A DNA stretch of 64,000 nucleotides from the NCBI GenBank assembly GCA_965246925.1, contig CBDFFY010000001.1:35781-99780 (forward strand). The letters run 5' to 3'. Shown one piece after another: positions 28,772 to 36,165 of the stretch. The DNA comes from JANPPS01 sp965246925 (GTDB taxonomy: Bacteria > Pseudomonadota > Alphaproteobacteria > Acetobacterales > Acetobacteraceae). How positions within the stretch are numbered: the first letter of the stretch is position 1; each line of letters begins with the position of its first letter. Under the pieces are notes generated by a model that had not been told where the DNA came from, ran no database searches, and saw only the letters and a program-made list of their open reading frames with translations. Position numbers and translations under genes: made by a program.

Positions 28772-28839
28772 GCGGAACTCCTTTTCCCAAAGCATAGAAT
28801 GGCATCACTATGATGTGCAAAGCAGGAGAAGGATCCACG
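28772..28839. promoter_or_regulatory. Divergent promoter region with CATAG/CTATG inverted repeat
   Basis: CATAG at 28793-28797 and CTATG at 28808-28812 flank a 10-base spacer. TATGAT (28809-28814) could be a plus-strand -10 and TATGCT a minus-strand -10. It probably serves both divergent genes. Confidence 0.4.
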
Positions 28840-29214
28840 ATGGCCGCAACCGGTGTGAGCGATGACATGCTCCGCGCGAAGTTCGAGGAATTGCAGAGGC
28901 TGCGGCCGCCTTCGGCCGACACCCTGAAGATGGTCGACGATCGCGACCGGGTGCTCGGCATCCGCCGCTCGGCCGCGGTGGCGAAAGTCGCGGAGGAGTA
29001 TCTGGGCTTGAAGCCGACCTACGCCGGCGCCACCGTGGTGCATCCGCTCCCCGCCGCGACAATCCGCAAGATGCTCGACGAGGCTTTCACCGAAGGAGTC
29101 CAGGCGGTTGCGCGCACTCTGCTGGACAACCTCCTACCCGGCCCGGTCAAGCCAGCAGCGGCAGCCGCGCCTCCAGCACCCGCCGCGGCGGCAGCGCCGG
29201 CATCCGCCGCCTGA
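28840..29214 (+). CDS. Hypothetical 124-residue protein
   Basis: ATG 28840 follows GGAGAAGGATCCACG. The N-terminal 70 residues are charged and helical (DDMLRAKFEELQRLRPPSAD, then AAVAKVAEEYLGLKPTY); a further helix follows (RKMLDEAFTEGVQAVARTLL) and then an Ala/Pro-rich tail. No family is recognised. Its 3' end overlaps the convergent HNH gene by 68 bases, so one of the two may end differently than drawn. Confidence 0.5.
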   Translation: MAATGVSDDMLRAKFEELQRLRPPSADTLKMVDDRDRVLGIRRSAAVAKVAEEYLGLKPTYAGATVVHPLPAATIRKMLDEAFTEGVQAVARTLLDNLLPGPVKPAAAAAPPAPAAAAAPASAA

Positions 29215-29674
29215 GCACCGCGCGCCGGCCCGGCCGGGCCGGACCCATCGCGTCGTATGACCCCAGGAACAGGTCCCCCAGCGCGTAGCGGCGCCGCACC
29301 GTGATCGCCCGCTGCCGCGCGTGCATCGGCATGTCGTGCAGCAGGTGGCAGCGTTGGCACAGGCAGCGAAGGTTCCGGCGCCGGTTGTTGCGCGGGTTGC
29401 CATCCAGGTGCGCCGCCGCCAGGACCACGCGGGTCAGCCGCAGCCGCGTCGTCTCCACCAGGTCGGGCCAGCGCGCGGTCGTGCGCCCGCGCGCATCCCG
29501 CCAACAGTTCCCACCCGGGTCGAACCAGCGGCCATCCGGCAGCACGCGGACCGTCTCGAGGTGCGGCCGGGCGCAGCCCTCGCAGCGGCCCCTGGCGCGC
29601 CCGAAGCGCACCTCGCGGCTGATCGCCGCCCATTCGCGGTGGTAGTGGCGCAGCATGGCGGGGCGGATGGGCAT
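29147..29674 (-). CDS. HNH-family endonuclease, 175 residues
   Basis: LRHYHREWAAISREVRFGRA then RCEGCARPH is the typical start of a phage HNH nuclease, with a zinc-binding CxxC; VLAAAHLDGNPRNNRRRNLR then CLCQRCHLLHD supplies the catalytic His-Asn-His and a second CxxC. Phage HNH proteins nick DNA, often during packaging; here it lies far from the terminase. ATG 29674 gives a normal length; the frame is open further upstream but that part is not protein-like. It overlaps the 3' end of the 28840 gene. Confidence 0.8.
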   Translation of the reverse strand: MPIRPAMLRHYHREWAAISREVRFGRARGRCEGCARPHLETVRVLPDGRWFDPGGNCWRDARGRTTARWPDLVETTRLRLTRVVLAAAHLDGNPRNNRRRNLRCLCQRCHLLHDMPMHARQRAITVRRRYALGDLFLGSYDAMGPARPGRRAVLRRRMPALPPRRVLEARLPLLA

Positions 29675-29974
29675 ATCACAGTGATGCCACCGCCCCGGAA
29701 TCGTTGCACCCAAAAAGTGGGGGAAGCCGGTCTTCAGGCATGAGCCCTTGGATCGACTTCCCCGCGACCGATTGTCGAGATCTGACGCCGCAACAGCCAG
29801 TTTGGGGAGGAAACGTCCTGTCAGCAAGCCGCTGCCCGGGGCCTGTGACCCCCGCAGGCGACCATGCGAGGGCCGCGGGGTCAATGTCTCTCGTCCAGCG
29901 CGATTTCGCACAGACAACGCCGTTTGAGTGTGCGGAATGGCAGGCTACGGTGCGCCGACCGTGAGAGAGGCGCC
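29675..29974. other. 300-base intergenic region
   Basis: No gene seen. GACCCC and GGGGTC (near 29847 and 29877) form a long-range dyad. TTGAGT (29924) and TACGGT (29946), 16 bases apart, are a weak promoter candidate for the 29975 gene. Confidence 0.35.
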
Positions 29975-30181
29975 GTGACACAGCCCGATCAACCGCAGCT
30001 CAGCGCCGAGCTGAGCAAGGCGATCCTCCAGCGCGCCCGCGATTTCGAGGTATTCTGCCGCGAGATCGAGGCGGCCTACGCCGCGCACCACCGGCGCCAG
30101 TCGGCGGCCCGCATCTTCCTATATGGCGCGTCGGCCGGCATCGGGATCGCCGCCGTCCTCGAGCACGTCCTCGGCCGCTGA
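29975..30181 (+). CDS. Small membrane-anchored protein, 68 residues
   Basis: GTG 29975 follows GAGAGAGG. A helical, charged N-terminal part (LSKAILQRARDFEVFCREIE) is followed by a hydrophobic C-terminal segment (RIFLYGASAGIGIAAVLEHV) that may cross the membrane. No family is recognised. It is transcribed with the RMF-like gene. Confidence 0.55.
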   Translation: MTQPDQPQLSAELSKAILQRARDFEVFCREIEAAYAAHHRRQSAARIFLYGASAGIGIAAVLEHVLGR

Positions 30182-30207
30182 CATCTTGAACTCCAGGAGC
30201 TTAGAAC

Positions 30208-30348
30208 ATGGACAACGACCCGGGCGCCGAAGGCCGCGAAGCGCACGATGCAGGCGAGTCGGAGACGTCCTGCCCTTACCCAGAGGGCAGCGACGACGAA
30301 GCGTCTTGGTTGGATGGCTGGAACGCCGCTGCCGAAGACGCCGCCTAA
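30208..30348 (+). CDS. Ribosome modulation factor/CrpP-like small protein, 46 residues
   Basis: The sequence has the RMF/CrpP signature: G-x2-A-x3-G (EGREAHDAGES), then SCPYPEG, then ASWLDGWNAA. RMF dimerises ribosomes in stationary phase; CrpP-like relatives are carried by plasmids and phages and one has been linked to ciprofloxacin tolerance. The phage form lacks RMF's basic N-terminus and is acidic, so ribosome binding is uncertain. ATG 30208 follows AGGAG by eight bases. It is last before the convergent late operon. Confidence 0.75.
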   Translation: MDNDPGAEGREAHDAGESETSCPYPEGSDDEASWLDGWNAAAEDAA

Positions 30349-30370
30349 ACCCCAGCCGCGCGAACCCTGT

Positions 30371-30655
30371 TCAGCGGCTCGGCGCGCTGTCCTTCGTGCC
30401 GGACTTGTGCTCGAGCGCGATCGCCGCGCGGATCATGTCGCCGGTCAGAGCGTGGAAGGCCATCGCCTCCCCCAGGCTCAGCTCCACGAACATGGCCCGA
30501 TGCTGCGCCCCCTGCGCTTTCTCGGAGGCGAAGTTGCGCACCAGGTAGACCATCAGCGCACCGGGCAGCGCCTGCAGGCCCAGATGCGTCGCCTCGACAT
30601 CACGCAGGTAGCCGGGCGACGGCTCGAAGCCTGGTGCGGCGCCGGCAGCGTTCAC
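30371..30655 (-). CDS. Hypothetical 94-residue protein
   Basis: Start GTG 30655 lies two bases after the stop of the upstream gene. The sequence is helical (EATHLGLQALPGALMVYLVR, then MAFHALTGDMIRAAIALEHK) with no clear membrane segment. It is the last gene of the late minus-strand operon. Function unknown. Confidence 0.55.
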   Translation of the reverse strand: MNAAGAAPGFEPSPGYLRDVEATHLGLQALPGALMVYLVRNFASEKAQGAQHRAMFVELSLGEAMAFHALTGDMIRAAIALEHKSGTKDSAPSR

Positions 30656-30656
30656 G

Positions 30657-30920
30657 TCAGCAGGCCGGCACCGGCGGGAGCGGGCGCATGAGCAGCCGGG
30701 CGGCCCGGGCGCCCTCGCTCGTGATGATCAGCGCGGTCCGCTCCAGATGCCAGGTCGCCCAGCCGACGTCGACCAGCGCCTGAGCTTGATCGACGTCGCC
30801 GTTCTCGAGCAGCCGAATGTGCGCCAGGTCGAGGCACAGGTGCAGGCGGGGGTGATCGGCCAGGAAGGCCAGGAGGCGAGCCCGCGCCAGCGTCGCGGGG
30901 CTGACATAGCCTACAGCCAT
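30657..30920 (-). CDS. Hypothetical 87-residue protein
   Basis: ATG 30920 lies inside the end of the upstream lysis gene. The sequence (GYVSPATLARARLLAFLADH, then LCLDLAHIRLLENGDVDQAQ) is helical and ends with a Pro-rich tail. No family is recognised; it is part of the lysis-end cluster by position. Confidence 0.5.
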   Translation of the reverse strand: MAVGYVSPATLARARLLAFLADHPRLHLCLDLAHIRLLENGDVDQAQALVDVGWATWHLERTALIITSEGARAARLLMRPLPPVPAC

Positions 30921-31153
30921 CGCTCGGTCCTCGGGCGGGGCGCCGGCTGCGGATGAGGCGGCGGCAGATCGTCCGGCTCGATCATCGGCGGCACGTCGTC
31001 TTCGGGCACCGGCGGCGCCCGCGATACGTCGAGCGTCACGCAGCCTTGCGCATGATGGAGCGTCATCGAGATCGGCCGCTCCGTCATCCGCTCAAAGGCC
31101 GACGTCACGGACGCGAGCAAGACCAGTCCGAAAACGAGGGTTGTCGGCTTCAT
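30911..31153 (-). CDS. Small exported protein with Pro-rich tail, 80 residues
   Basis: MKPTTLVFGLVLLASVTSAF is a signal peptide or membrane anchor; after a short domain with one Cys (HHAQGCVTLDV) the tail is very rich in Pro and Asp (PPVPEDDVPPMIEPDDLPPP). A short, proline-rich exported protein right after the endolysin gene resembles an Rz1-type spanin, but there is no lipobox Cys near the end of the hydrophobic part, so the call is tentative. Overlaps the lysin stop by ATGA. Confidence 0.5.
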   Translation of the reverse strand: MKPTTLVFGLVLLASVTSAFERMTERPISMTLHHAQGCVTLDVSRAPPVPEDDVPPMIEPDDLPPPHPQPAPRPRTERWL

Positions 31154-31905
31154 GCCGCGCTCCCTCCGCGGATTTGCAGCCACTCGGCATCCATCAGGCT
31201 GTCGGCCGTCGGCTGCGGCGCTGGCACAGCGGGATGGGGCTGCGCGGGCACAGGAAGGGGCTGCGCGGGCACAGGACGCGGCTGGAGCGGCACCGAGCCC
31301 TTGTGGCGCTGGCAAGCCGCGGCGAGCCGCCCGGCATACTGGGCGACCGCGCCAGGCCCGTTGTATCCCCGTGCGAAGGCGGCGAAGTTCTCCGAGCGCA
31401 GCGCGGCCACCAGGCCGTTCCGCTCGGCATAGGCCAGCAGCAGGCCGAACTGCGCCGCCTCGCTGTCCATGCACGCCTGGACCATGTCGCCGACCGAAGC
31501 GTAGGCGATCGCGAAGTTGAACCCCATCACCTGGGCGATGCCCCAGCTGGCGGACCGCAGCGCCGCATCCGGCGCCAACAGGCAGGCGCGCTTCAGCCGG
31601 CAGTAGTTCGCCTCGCTGGTGGGCGGGTAGGGCTGCATGCCCTGGTGCGGGTAGGCGAGCCCGCCCTTCAGGGCGGCCGCCAGCTGCGTCTCGCTCCCTG
31701 CGAGCTCGCGGTAGAACACGTGCGGCTCGAACAGGATCTTGGGCCGGCCGGCCGCGTCGAAGCCGGAGCCGGAGCTCTCGACCTCGAGCACGGCCGCGAT
31801 CACGGCGGGCGAACATCCCAAGCGGGCCGCCGCGGCGACGACGTCGCCGGGCTGCATCCGCTTGCCGGCGCCGACGAAGCCCGCGGCTGCCTGCGCGCTC
31901 TGCAC
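31150..31905 (-). CDS. Endolysin, N-acetylmuramidase type
   Basis: The 251-residue product matches phage N-acetylmuramidases: AAVLEVESSGSGFDAAGRPK (catalytic Glu in LEVES), then ILFEPHVFYREL, SEANYCRLKRACLLAPDAAL, ASWGIAQVMGFN and FAAFARGYNGPGAVAQYAGR. It cleaves the glycan backbone during lysis. Residues 205-240 are a Pro/Val/Gln repeat tail (VPAQP). There is no signal peptide, so export would need the adjacent membrane protein as holin. GTG 31905 is drawn; ATG 31857 (MQPGDVV) is an alternative. Confidence 0.85.
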   Translation of the reverse strand: MQSAQAAAGFVGAGKRMQPGDVVAAAARLGCSPAVIAAVLEVESSGSGFDAAGRPKILFEPHVFYRELAGSETQLAAALKGGLAYPHQGMQPYPPTSEANYCRLKRACLLAPDAALRSASWGIAQVMGFNFAIAYASVGDMVQACMDSEAAQFGLLLAYAERNGLVAALRSENFAAFARGYNGPGAVAQYAGRLAAACQRHKGSVPLQPRPVPAQPLPVPAQPHPAVPAPQPTADSLMDAEWLQIRGGSAA

Positions 31906-31907
31906 GG

Positions 31908-32471
31908 CTACGCCTGCGGCGCCGAGGGCTGCGCCTCGGTCAGCTTGATCGTGCCCATGACGGGATCGGCGGAACCGACCCCGTTGTGCAGGGCGGCGAA
32001 GGCGGCCGCCACCGCATCCCGTGCCGGCCCGATGGGCGGCGCGGTGATGGTCACCGGAGCCGGGACGTCCTTCACGATCGACACGCTGGGATCGTTGGCC
32101 AGCAGCTTGCCGAACGCGCCCTCGACGCGGTCTGCGACCTCCTCCGGCGTGAGGTGCGCCAGGTGCTTCTGCACGAAGGCGTTGATCGCCAGGGTGCCCG
32201 CTTCGATGCCGGCCTGCTTGGCATCCTCGTAGAGCATGCCGGGGTTCTCGTGCTTGAGGCTGGTCGCGGTACTGTAGGCCACGCCGGCGGCGGTTGCGAG
32301 GGCGCTTGCCGCGACATCGTTGTTGACGTAGCGCCGGACCAGGATCGCCAACGTCGCCGGTACCAGCACGTCGAGCGTGGGCTTCAGGATCCCGAACACC
32401 CAGCGTACCGCATCGATCAGGCCGGTGCCGGTGGCGGTGAGCGCGTCGTGCGTGGTCGAGAGGATGTCCAT
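31908..32471 (-). CDS. Putative holin-like membrane protein
   Basis: A 187-residue protein with a hydrophobic segment near residues 23-47 (WVFGILKPTLDVLVPATLAI) followed by LVRRYVNNDVAASALATAAG and a charged helical region (YEDAKQAGIEAGTLAINAFV, then LTPEEVADRVEGAFGKLLAN). This N-terminal anchor plus soluble helix resembles LL-H-type holins. It lies directly upstream of the endolysin with two bases between, fitting a lysis cassette. The tail (GTIKLTEAQPSAPQA) is flexible. A tail-associated membrane protein is the alternative. Confidence 0.5.
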   Translation of the reverse strand: MDILSTTHDALTATGTGLIDAVRWVFGILKPTLDVLVPATLAILVRRYVNNDVAASALATAAGVAYSTATSLKHENPGMLYEDAKQAGIEAGTLAINAFVQKHLAHLTPEEVADRVEGAFGKLLANDPSVSIVKDVPAPVTITAPPIGPARDAVAAAFAALHNGVGSADPVMGTIKLTEAQPSAPQA

Positions 32472-32476
32472 GGGTG

Positions 32477-32830
32477 CTACTCCTGGGTGGGGGTGGACAG
32501 GGCGCGGATGACGCCGAGGGTCAGCGCCTCCCGGCGACGGACCAGGTCCGGCAGCTGCGCCCACGGCAGCAGATGCGGATCCCGCTTGGTGGCGAGGTCG
32601 AAGACGGCGGCGTGCGTCCAGCCCGCGTCGCGCTTGTCGTGCGCCCAGCTGACGTGGAGTTCGGCGGCGGTCGCGCCGGGGGTCGCGAGGGCGACCTTCA
32701 CGCCGCGGACGGCGTTCTCGCGCTGCCAGCCCTCGAGCGCGAACCAGCCCTTGACCGTGAGGTCGCGGTTCACGGCGCACAAAGCGCGGTCGGCATCGTG
32801 CGCGATCTGCGCGATGTATTTGGGATCCAT
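32477..32830 (-). CDS. RyR-domain protein, 117 residues
   Basis: MDPKYIAQIAHDADRALCAV, then WFALEGWQRENAVRGV, then LHVSWAHDKRDAGWTHAAVF and LLPWAQLPDLVRRREALTLG match the RyR repeat (named for ryanodine receptors), found as a single domain in many phages near lysis genes. Its phage function is unknown. ATG 32830 is chosen at the conserved domain start. Its leader contains tandem repeat C3. Confidence 0.75.
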   Translation of the reverse strand: MDPKYIAQIAHDADRALCAVNRDLTVKGWFALEGWQRENAVRGVKVALATPGATAAELHVSWAHDKRDAGWTHAAVFDLATKRDPHLLPWAQLPDLVRRREALTLGVIRALSTPTQE

Positions 32831-32873
32831 GAAGACGACGGCTCCGGGTTCGGAGCCCATCACCGCGGCTGGC

Positions 32874-32930
32874 TGGTTCCCGCGGCGAGCGCTGCTCGTC
32901 CGCCGCGGCGAGCGCTGCTCGTCCGCCGCT
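32874..32930 (-). repeat. Late-operon repeat C3
   Basis: GGTTCCCGC followed by two tandem 24-base units containing GGCGAGCGCTGCTCGTCCGCC, in the leader of the RyR gene. Each unit can fold (GGCGAGCG with CGTCCGCC, partly paired). Related copies lie at 39870, 59083 and 60686. Confidence 0.75.
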
Positions 32931-32940
32931 GAAGCGCCGG

Positions 32941-33489
32941 TTAGCGGTCGAGCGGCTGCAGCACCTGCAGACGCACCGGCGGCAGCTCGACCACCAGCGG
33001 CCACATGCTGGTCTCGCGCAGGTGGATCGTGCGGCTTTCCTCATACAGTCCAGGCGGCGTGCCGCTCGGGATGTCCTGCCAGACCACCTTCGGCCCGCAA
33101 CGGTGGTCGGCAGGGCGGCTCACGATCTCCCGCGCCGGAGCCGCCGGCACGTTCGGGCCGCCGCCCTCCGCCACGCGCTCGAATTGGAACACGGCCCTGG
33201 CGGTGACGCCGGCGGCGAGGCACCCGGTCGAGCGCCAACCGAACGTATCGCCGGCATGTGCGCTGGTGATCGGCTCGCCGGGAATGAATGTCCCGTCCGG
33301 CCCGATGACGGGCGCGAAGGGGCCTTCCACGCCCTGGTAGGTGTAGTAGTCGCGGGGATCCCCGTAGCGGATGCGCACGCCGTGATACGCGCCCAGCACG
33401 GTCGTGCAGGCGAGGAACAGCGTCGTGAACCGCTTGAGGTCACCCCAGGCGAACTTCGCCACGGCCTTGGTCTGTGCCACGCGGTCCAT
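32941..33489 (-). CDS. Membrane-anchored protein, 182 residues (paralogue of next upstream gene)
   Basis: The N-terminus (FAWGDLKRFTTLFLACTTVL, then GAYHGVRIR) is a membrane anchor matching the upstream gene's DLGRAGLVLLACFVVLAGYH. The remaining 130 residues are probably periplasmic and beta-rich (ITSAHAGDTFGWRSTGC, then ESRTIHLRETSMWPLVVELP). The stop/start overlap (33489) ties it to the smaller paralogue. A role in envelope or lysis is inferred from position only. Confidence 0.6.
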   Translation of the reverse strand: MDRVAQTKAVAKFAWGDLKRFTTLFLACTTVLGAYHGVRIRYGDPRDYYTYQGVEGPFAPVIGPDGTFIPGEPITSAHAGDTFGWRSTGCLAAGVTARAVFQFERVAEGGGPNVPAAPAREIVSRPADHRCGPKVVWQDIPSGTPPGLYEESRTIHLRETSMWPLVVELPPVRLQVLQPLDR

Positions 33490-33707
33490 CAGCCACCGAC
33501 CCTCCAGGCCCCGCTTGAGACGAAGTGTCCGTCCACGCTGTCCCGACCGGGCGGAAGCGCGTGTGTGGCCCGCCACTCCTCGGCGCCAAGCCGGACCGCA
33601 TGATAGCCCGCCAGGACCACGAAGCAGGCCAGCAGCACCAGTCCGGCGCGGCCGAGGTCGCGCAGCGCGCAGCGCGCCACGATGGTGGCCTGCTGCGCGC
33701 GGCTCAC
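33489..33707 (-). CDS. Small membrane protein, 72 residues
   Basis: GTG 33707 overlaps the previous stop (GTGA). RCALRDLGRAGLVLLACFVV then LAGYHAVRLG is a single membrane helix followed by a short outer part. It resembles the N-terminus of the 32941 product, so the pair probably arose by duplication. No known family. Confidence 0.55.
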   Translation of the reverse strand: MSRAQQATIVARCALRDLGRAGLVLLACFVVLAGYHAVRLGAEEWRATHALPPGRDSVDGHFVSSGAWRVGG

Positions 33708-34063
33708 GGGTGCGTCCCCGGGACCTGCAACCCGGAAGCGAGGGTATGCAGGTATTCCAGGGCTTTCAGGCCAAGGAAGCCCAGAACGCCGCGCCATGCC
33801 CATTTGCTCAACTCCTCGATAATGCGGCGCCGAACCGTGAGAAGCGCCGCGGCAAGCGCAGTCTGCGCAACGGCGCGCGCCTCCGCGATGGCTTTCACGA
33901 CGACCGCTGCGGGTAGGCCTTGCAGCGTCTGGCCATGCTCCATGGTCACAACGCAGTGCCGCTCCAGCAACGCCGTCAGCGTGTCCAGCCGGGACGCGAG
34001 GACCTCGAGCTTACCCGCCAGCGCTGCTTCGGCTGCTCCCGTGCGTCGCTGGTATGAAAACAT
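33704..34063 (-). CDS. Helical protein with hydrophobic C-terminal segment, 119 residues
   Basis: A coiled-coil-like N-terminal region (LAGKLEVLASRLDTLTALLE) is followed by Ala-rich helices and WAWRGVLGFLGLKALEYLHT near the end. It sits between the fibre adaptor and the lysis genes and could be a membrane-linked accessory of either. No known family. Confidence 0.5.
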   Translation of the reverse strand: MFSYQRRTGAAEAALAGKLEVLASRLDTLTALLERHCVVTMEHGQTLQGLPAAVVVKAIAEARAVAQTALAAALLTVRRRIIEELSKWAWRGVLGFLGLKALEYLHTLASGLQVPGTHP

Positions 34064-34136
34064 CGATCACGTTCCCGTGGTTGCCCGACCTCCGTCCGGA
34101 GGCGTGGTTTCCGGGTCGAGCGCCGACAGGAGAGAG

Positions 34137-34457
34137 CTACTGGTTGCCCACCTGCAGCAGGGCGCGGCGATGCAGCTTGCGCCCACCCTGCGTGTGGACG
34201 ATGACGCCGATCTGGTAGCGCCACTGATCGCGGCCGCCCGAGAGCCAGAGGGTCACCAGCTGGCCGCTCCAGAGGACCGAGGCACAGGCGAGATCGGGCG
34301 CGGAACTCGGCGGGGGCTCCGCGAGGTTCGCCACCTCGATGATCACGGGCTCGACGGCGATCACCACGTCGTCGCTCGGCAGCGCCTCGGCGAAGCTCAC
34401 GGTGAAGTCCGTGACATCGTCGGGATCCTTTGGCATCGGCAGCTTGGGGATCGACAT
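34137..34457 (-). CDS. Phage fibre-tail adaptor-like protein, 106 residues
   Basis: The pattern DPDDVTDFTVSFAEALPSDD, then VLWSGQLVTLWLSGG, then YQIGVIVHTQGGRKLHRRAL is typical of the small fibre-tail adaptor family (an Ig-like fold whose start reads PDD-x-DY). It would link a fibre to the tail tip. AGGAG precedes ATG 34457. It follows the repetitive fibre gene, as expected. Confidence 0.65.
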   Translation of the reverse strand: MSIPKLPMPKDPDDVTDFTVSFAEALPSDDVVIAVEPVIIEVANLAEPPPSSAPDLACASVLWSGQLVTLWLSGGRDQWRYQIGVIVHTQGGRKLHRRALLQVGNQ

Positions 34458-34467
34458 ACGCGCGCTC

Positions 34468-36150
34468 CTAAACGATCACCGTCCGCCCCTCGAAGGGCGT
34501 GGGCCGGGTGTAGGCCAGCACCCCGGCCGTCGGAGCAGGCGAAAGACTGGTGACCCGCGCAACCGTGACGCCCGTGAGCTGCGTCGCCGCGCCGCTGCCG
34601 CGCGCCGGCAGCGTGCTCGCGAGACCGCGCGCCAGGGTCGGCGCCCTTGCCTGCCCGGTGCCGCGCGGCGCGCTGGTCGCAGCTGCCGCCGCGGCACGGC
34701 TGCCCGCCTGGGACCGGGCGGAGGCGGTGCCTCCGACCGTTCGAGCCGCTGCCCGGGCCGCCACAGGCACGCCGCCGGCCTGGCCGGCTGCCGTGACCGT
34801 CGGGGTTGCGGTCCGCGCGGTTGCCGCCCCCACGATGGTCTGTGGCTGCGCGCTGCCCTGCGCCGAGGCGCGCGGCGCACCGGTGAGTACGGCGCTGCGT
34901 GAGGCGACAGCCGATGCTGTGCCGGCGGATGCCGCACGGGCGGCCTGGACAGGAGCGGCAGCACGGGCCGTTGCCGCCGACGCGCCTCCGGTGGCGCTCG
35001 CCCGGGCAAGCGCGATCGCGACGGCCGTCCGGCTGGTCGTGCCGGCCGCGGTGCCGGCCACGGCCGCGCTCGCCGCTTGCGTGCGGGCCGTCGACCGCGC
35101 GCTCGCCGGCGTCGATCCACGCGCTGCGGCCGATGGAGGAGCGGTCCGTGCGGCGGTGGTTGCCACCCCGGGCACGATGGGGCTGGCGCCGATCGCCCGC
35201 ACGAAGGCCGAGGGCGCCGTGACGGCCACGCGGCCGGCTGCGGCCGATGTGGCGCCGTTCGCGCTGGCGCGCCCGGCTGCCAGGGGTGCGCTGGCCCGGC
35301 CATTGGTGCCGGCCGAGGTCCCGGCGGCCGCGGCGCGCGGCGCCTGCGAAGCAGCGACCGAGCGGCCGATTGCGGGCGCCGCCCCGCGCCCCGCAGCGGA
35401 GGGGGCGAGGGTTCGGGCGGCGACGCTGGCGACGCCAGGCACCACCGGGCTTGCTCCGACTGCCTGCGCGCGGGGGCCGAGCGCCGTGGCTGCCGCTCGC
35501 GCCGAAACCGCCGACGTCCGCCCGACGGCAGCGGCGCGGGCGGACGCAAGGATCGCGCTGGCGCGGCTGTTCGTCCCTGCCGACGTGCCTGCGGCGGTGG
35601 CGCGGGGCGCAGCCGAGACCGCCGTCGCCCGAGCGGCGGTCGCGCTGGCAACCGAGGCGGTTGCGCGAGGCGCCAAGGTGGGAGCCGTGGCCTGGCGGAC
35701 GCTGGTGGGGCATGCACCCGTCCCGGCAGCTCGGCCCGCGGTGGTTGCGCCGCTGACGCGAACTGCAGTTGGACCAGATCCTGCAGCTGCCGCCCGGGCA
35801 GCGGCGGTCGTGCCTGAAACGCGGGCGGTTGACGGGCTGGCGGCTGCCGCCGATGCCCGGGCGGCGCTGGTTGCGCCAGCGGCGCGCGCAGATGAAGGGC
35901 TGGCACCTGCGGCAGCGGCGCGAGCGGGCGCGCTGCGCGCAACCGCCGCCGCCTTCGTGACCTGAAGGCTGCGGGCCGTGCCGGTCGGCCTTGCGGTCCT
36001 CGCGGTTGCCCGGGCCGCAGCAGGCACGCCAGCTTGGGCGGTGGCTTGCGGGCCGGTTGTGCGCGCGACTGCTCGCGCCTGCGTTCCGGTGCCCGTGCTG
36101 GCGCCGCTGCTGCCGAGGGGAGCGCCGCCAACCGGGGAACCGCCAAACAT
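34468..36150 (-). CDS. Low-complexity repetitive fibre-like protein, 560 residues
   Basis: The N-terminus (MFGGSPVGGAPLGSSGAS) and C-terminus (GVLAYTRPTPFEGRTVIV) resemble those of small phage tail proteins, but residues 25-530 are almost only Ala, Arg, Gly, Ser, Thr, Val and Pro. A super-repeat of about 90 residues (AAGTSAGTN at about 186, 275 and 365; VGASPVVPGVA then IGASPIVPGVA) is visible. The terminal parts suggest the family core has been stretched by repeat expansion. It may form an extended fibre. The opposite strand is also open over most of this stretch because of composition. Confidence 0.65.
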   Translation of the reverse strand: MFGGSPVGGAPLGSSGASTGTGTQARAVARTTGPQATAQAGVPAAARATARTARPTGTARSLQVTKAAAVARSAPARAAAAGASPSSARAAGATSAARASAAAASPSTARVSGTTAAARAAAAGSGPTAVRVSGATTAGRAAGTGACPTSVRQATAPTLAPRATASVASATAARATAVSAAPRATAAGTSAGTNSRASAILASARAAAVGRTSAVSARAAATALGPRAQAVGASPVVPGVASVAARTLAPSAAGRGAAPAIGRSVAASQAPRAAAAGTSAGTNGRASAPLAAGRASANGATSAAAGRVAVTAPSAFVRAIGASPIVPGVATTAARTAPPSAAARGSTPASARSTARTQAASAAVAGTAAGTTSRTAVAIALARASATGGASAATARAAAPVQAARAASAGTASAVASRSAVLTGAPRASAQGSAQPQTIVGAATARTATPTVTAAGQAGGVPVAARAAARTVGGTASARSQAGSRAAAAAATSAPRGTGQARAPTLARGLASTLPARGSGAATQLTGVTVARVTSLSPAPTAGVLAYTRPTPFEGRTVIV

Positions 36151-36165
36151 CGCTCAGTCCTCCAC

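Noticed and set aside
34550..35965. 471-codon plus-strand frame opposite the repetitive fibre gene
   Set aside because: Both strands are open because the repeat uses GC-rich Ala/Arg codons; termini typical of tail proteins exist only on the minus strand.
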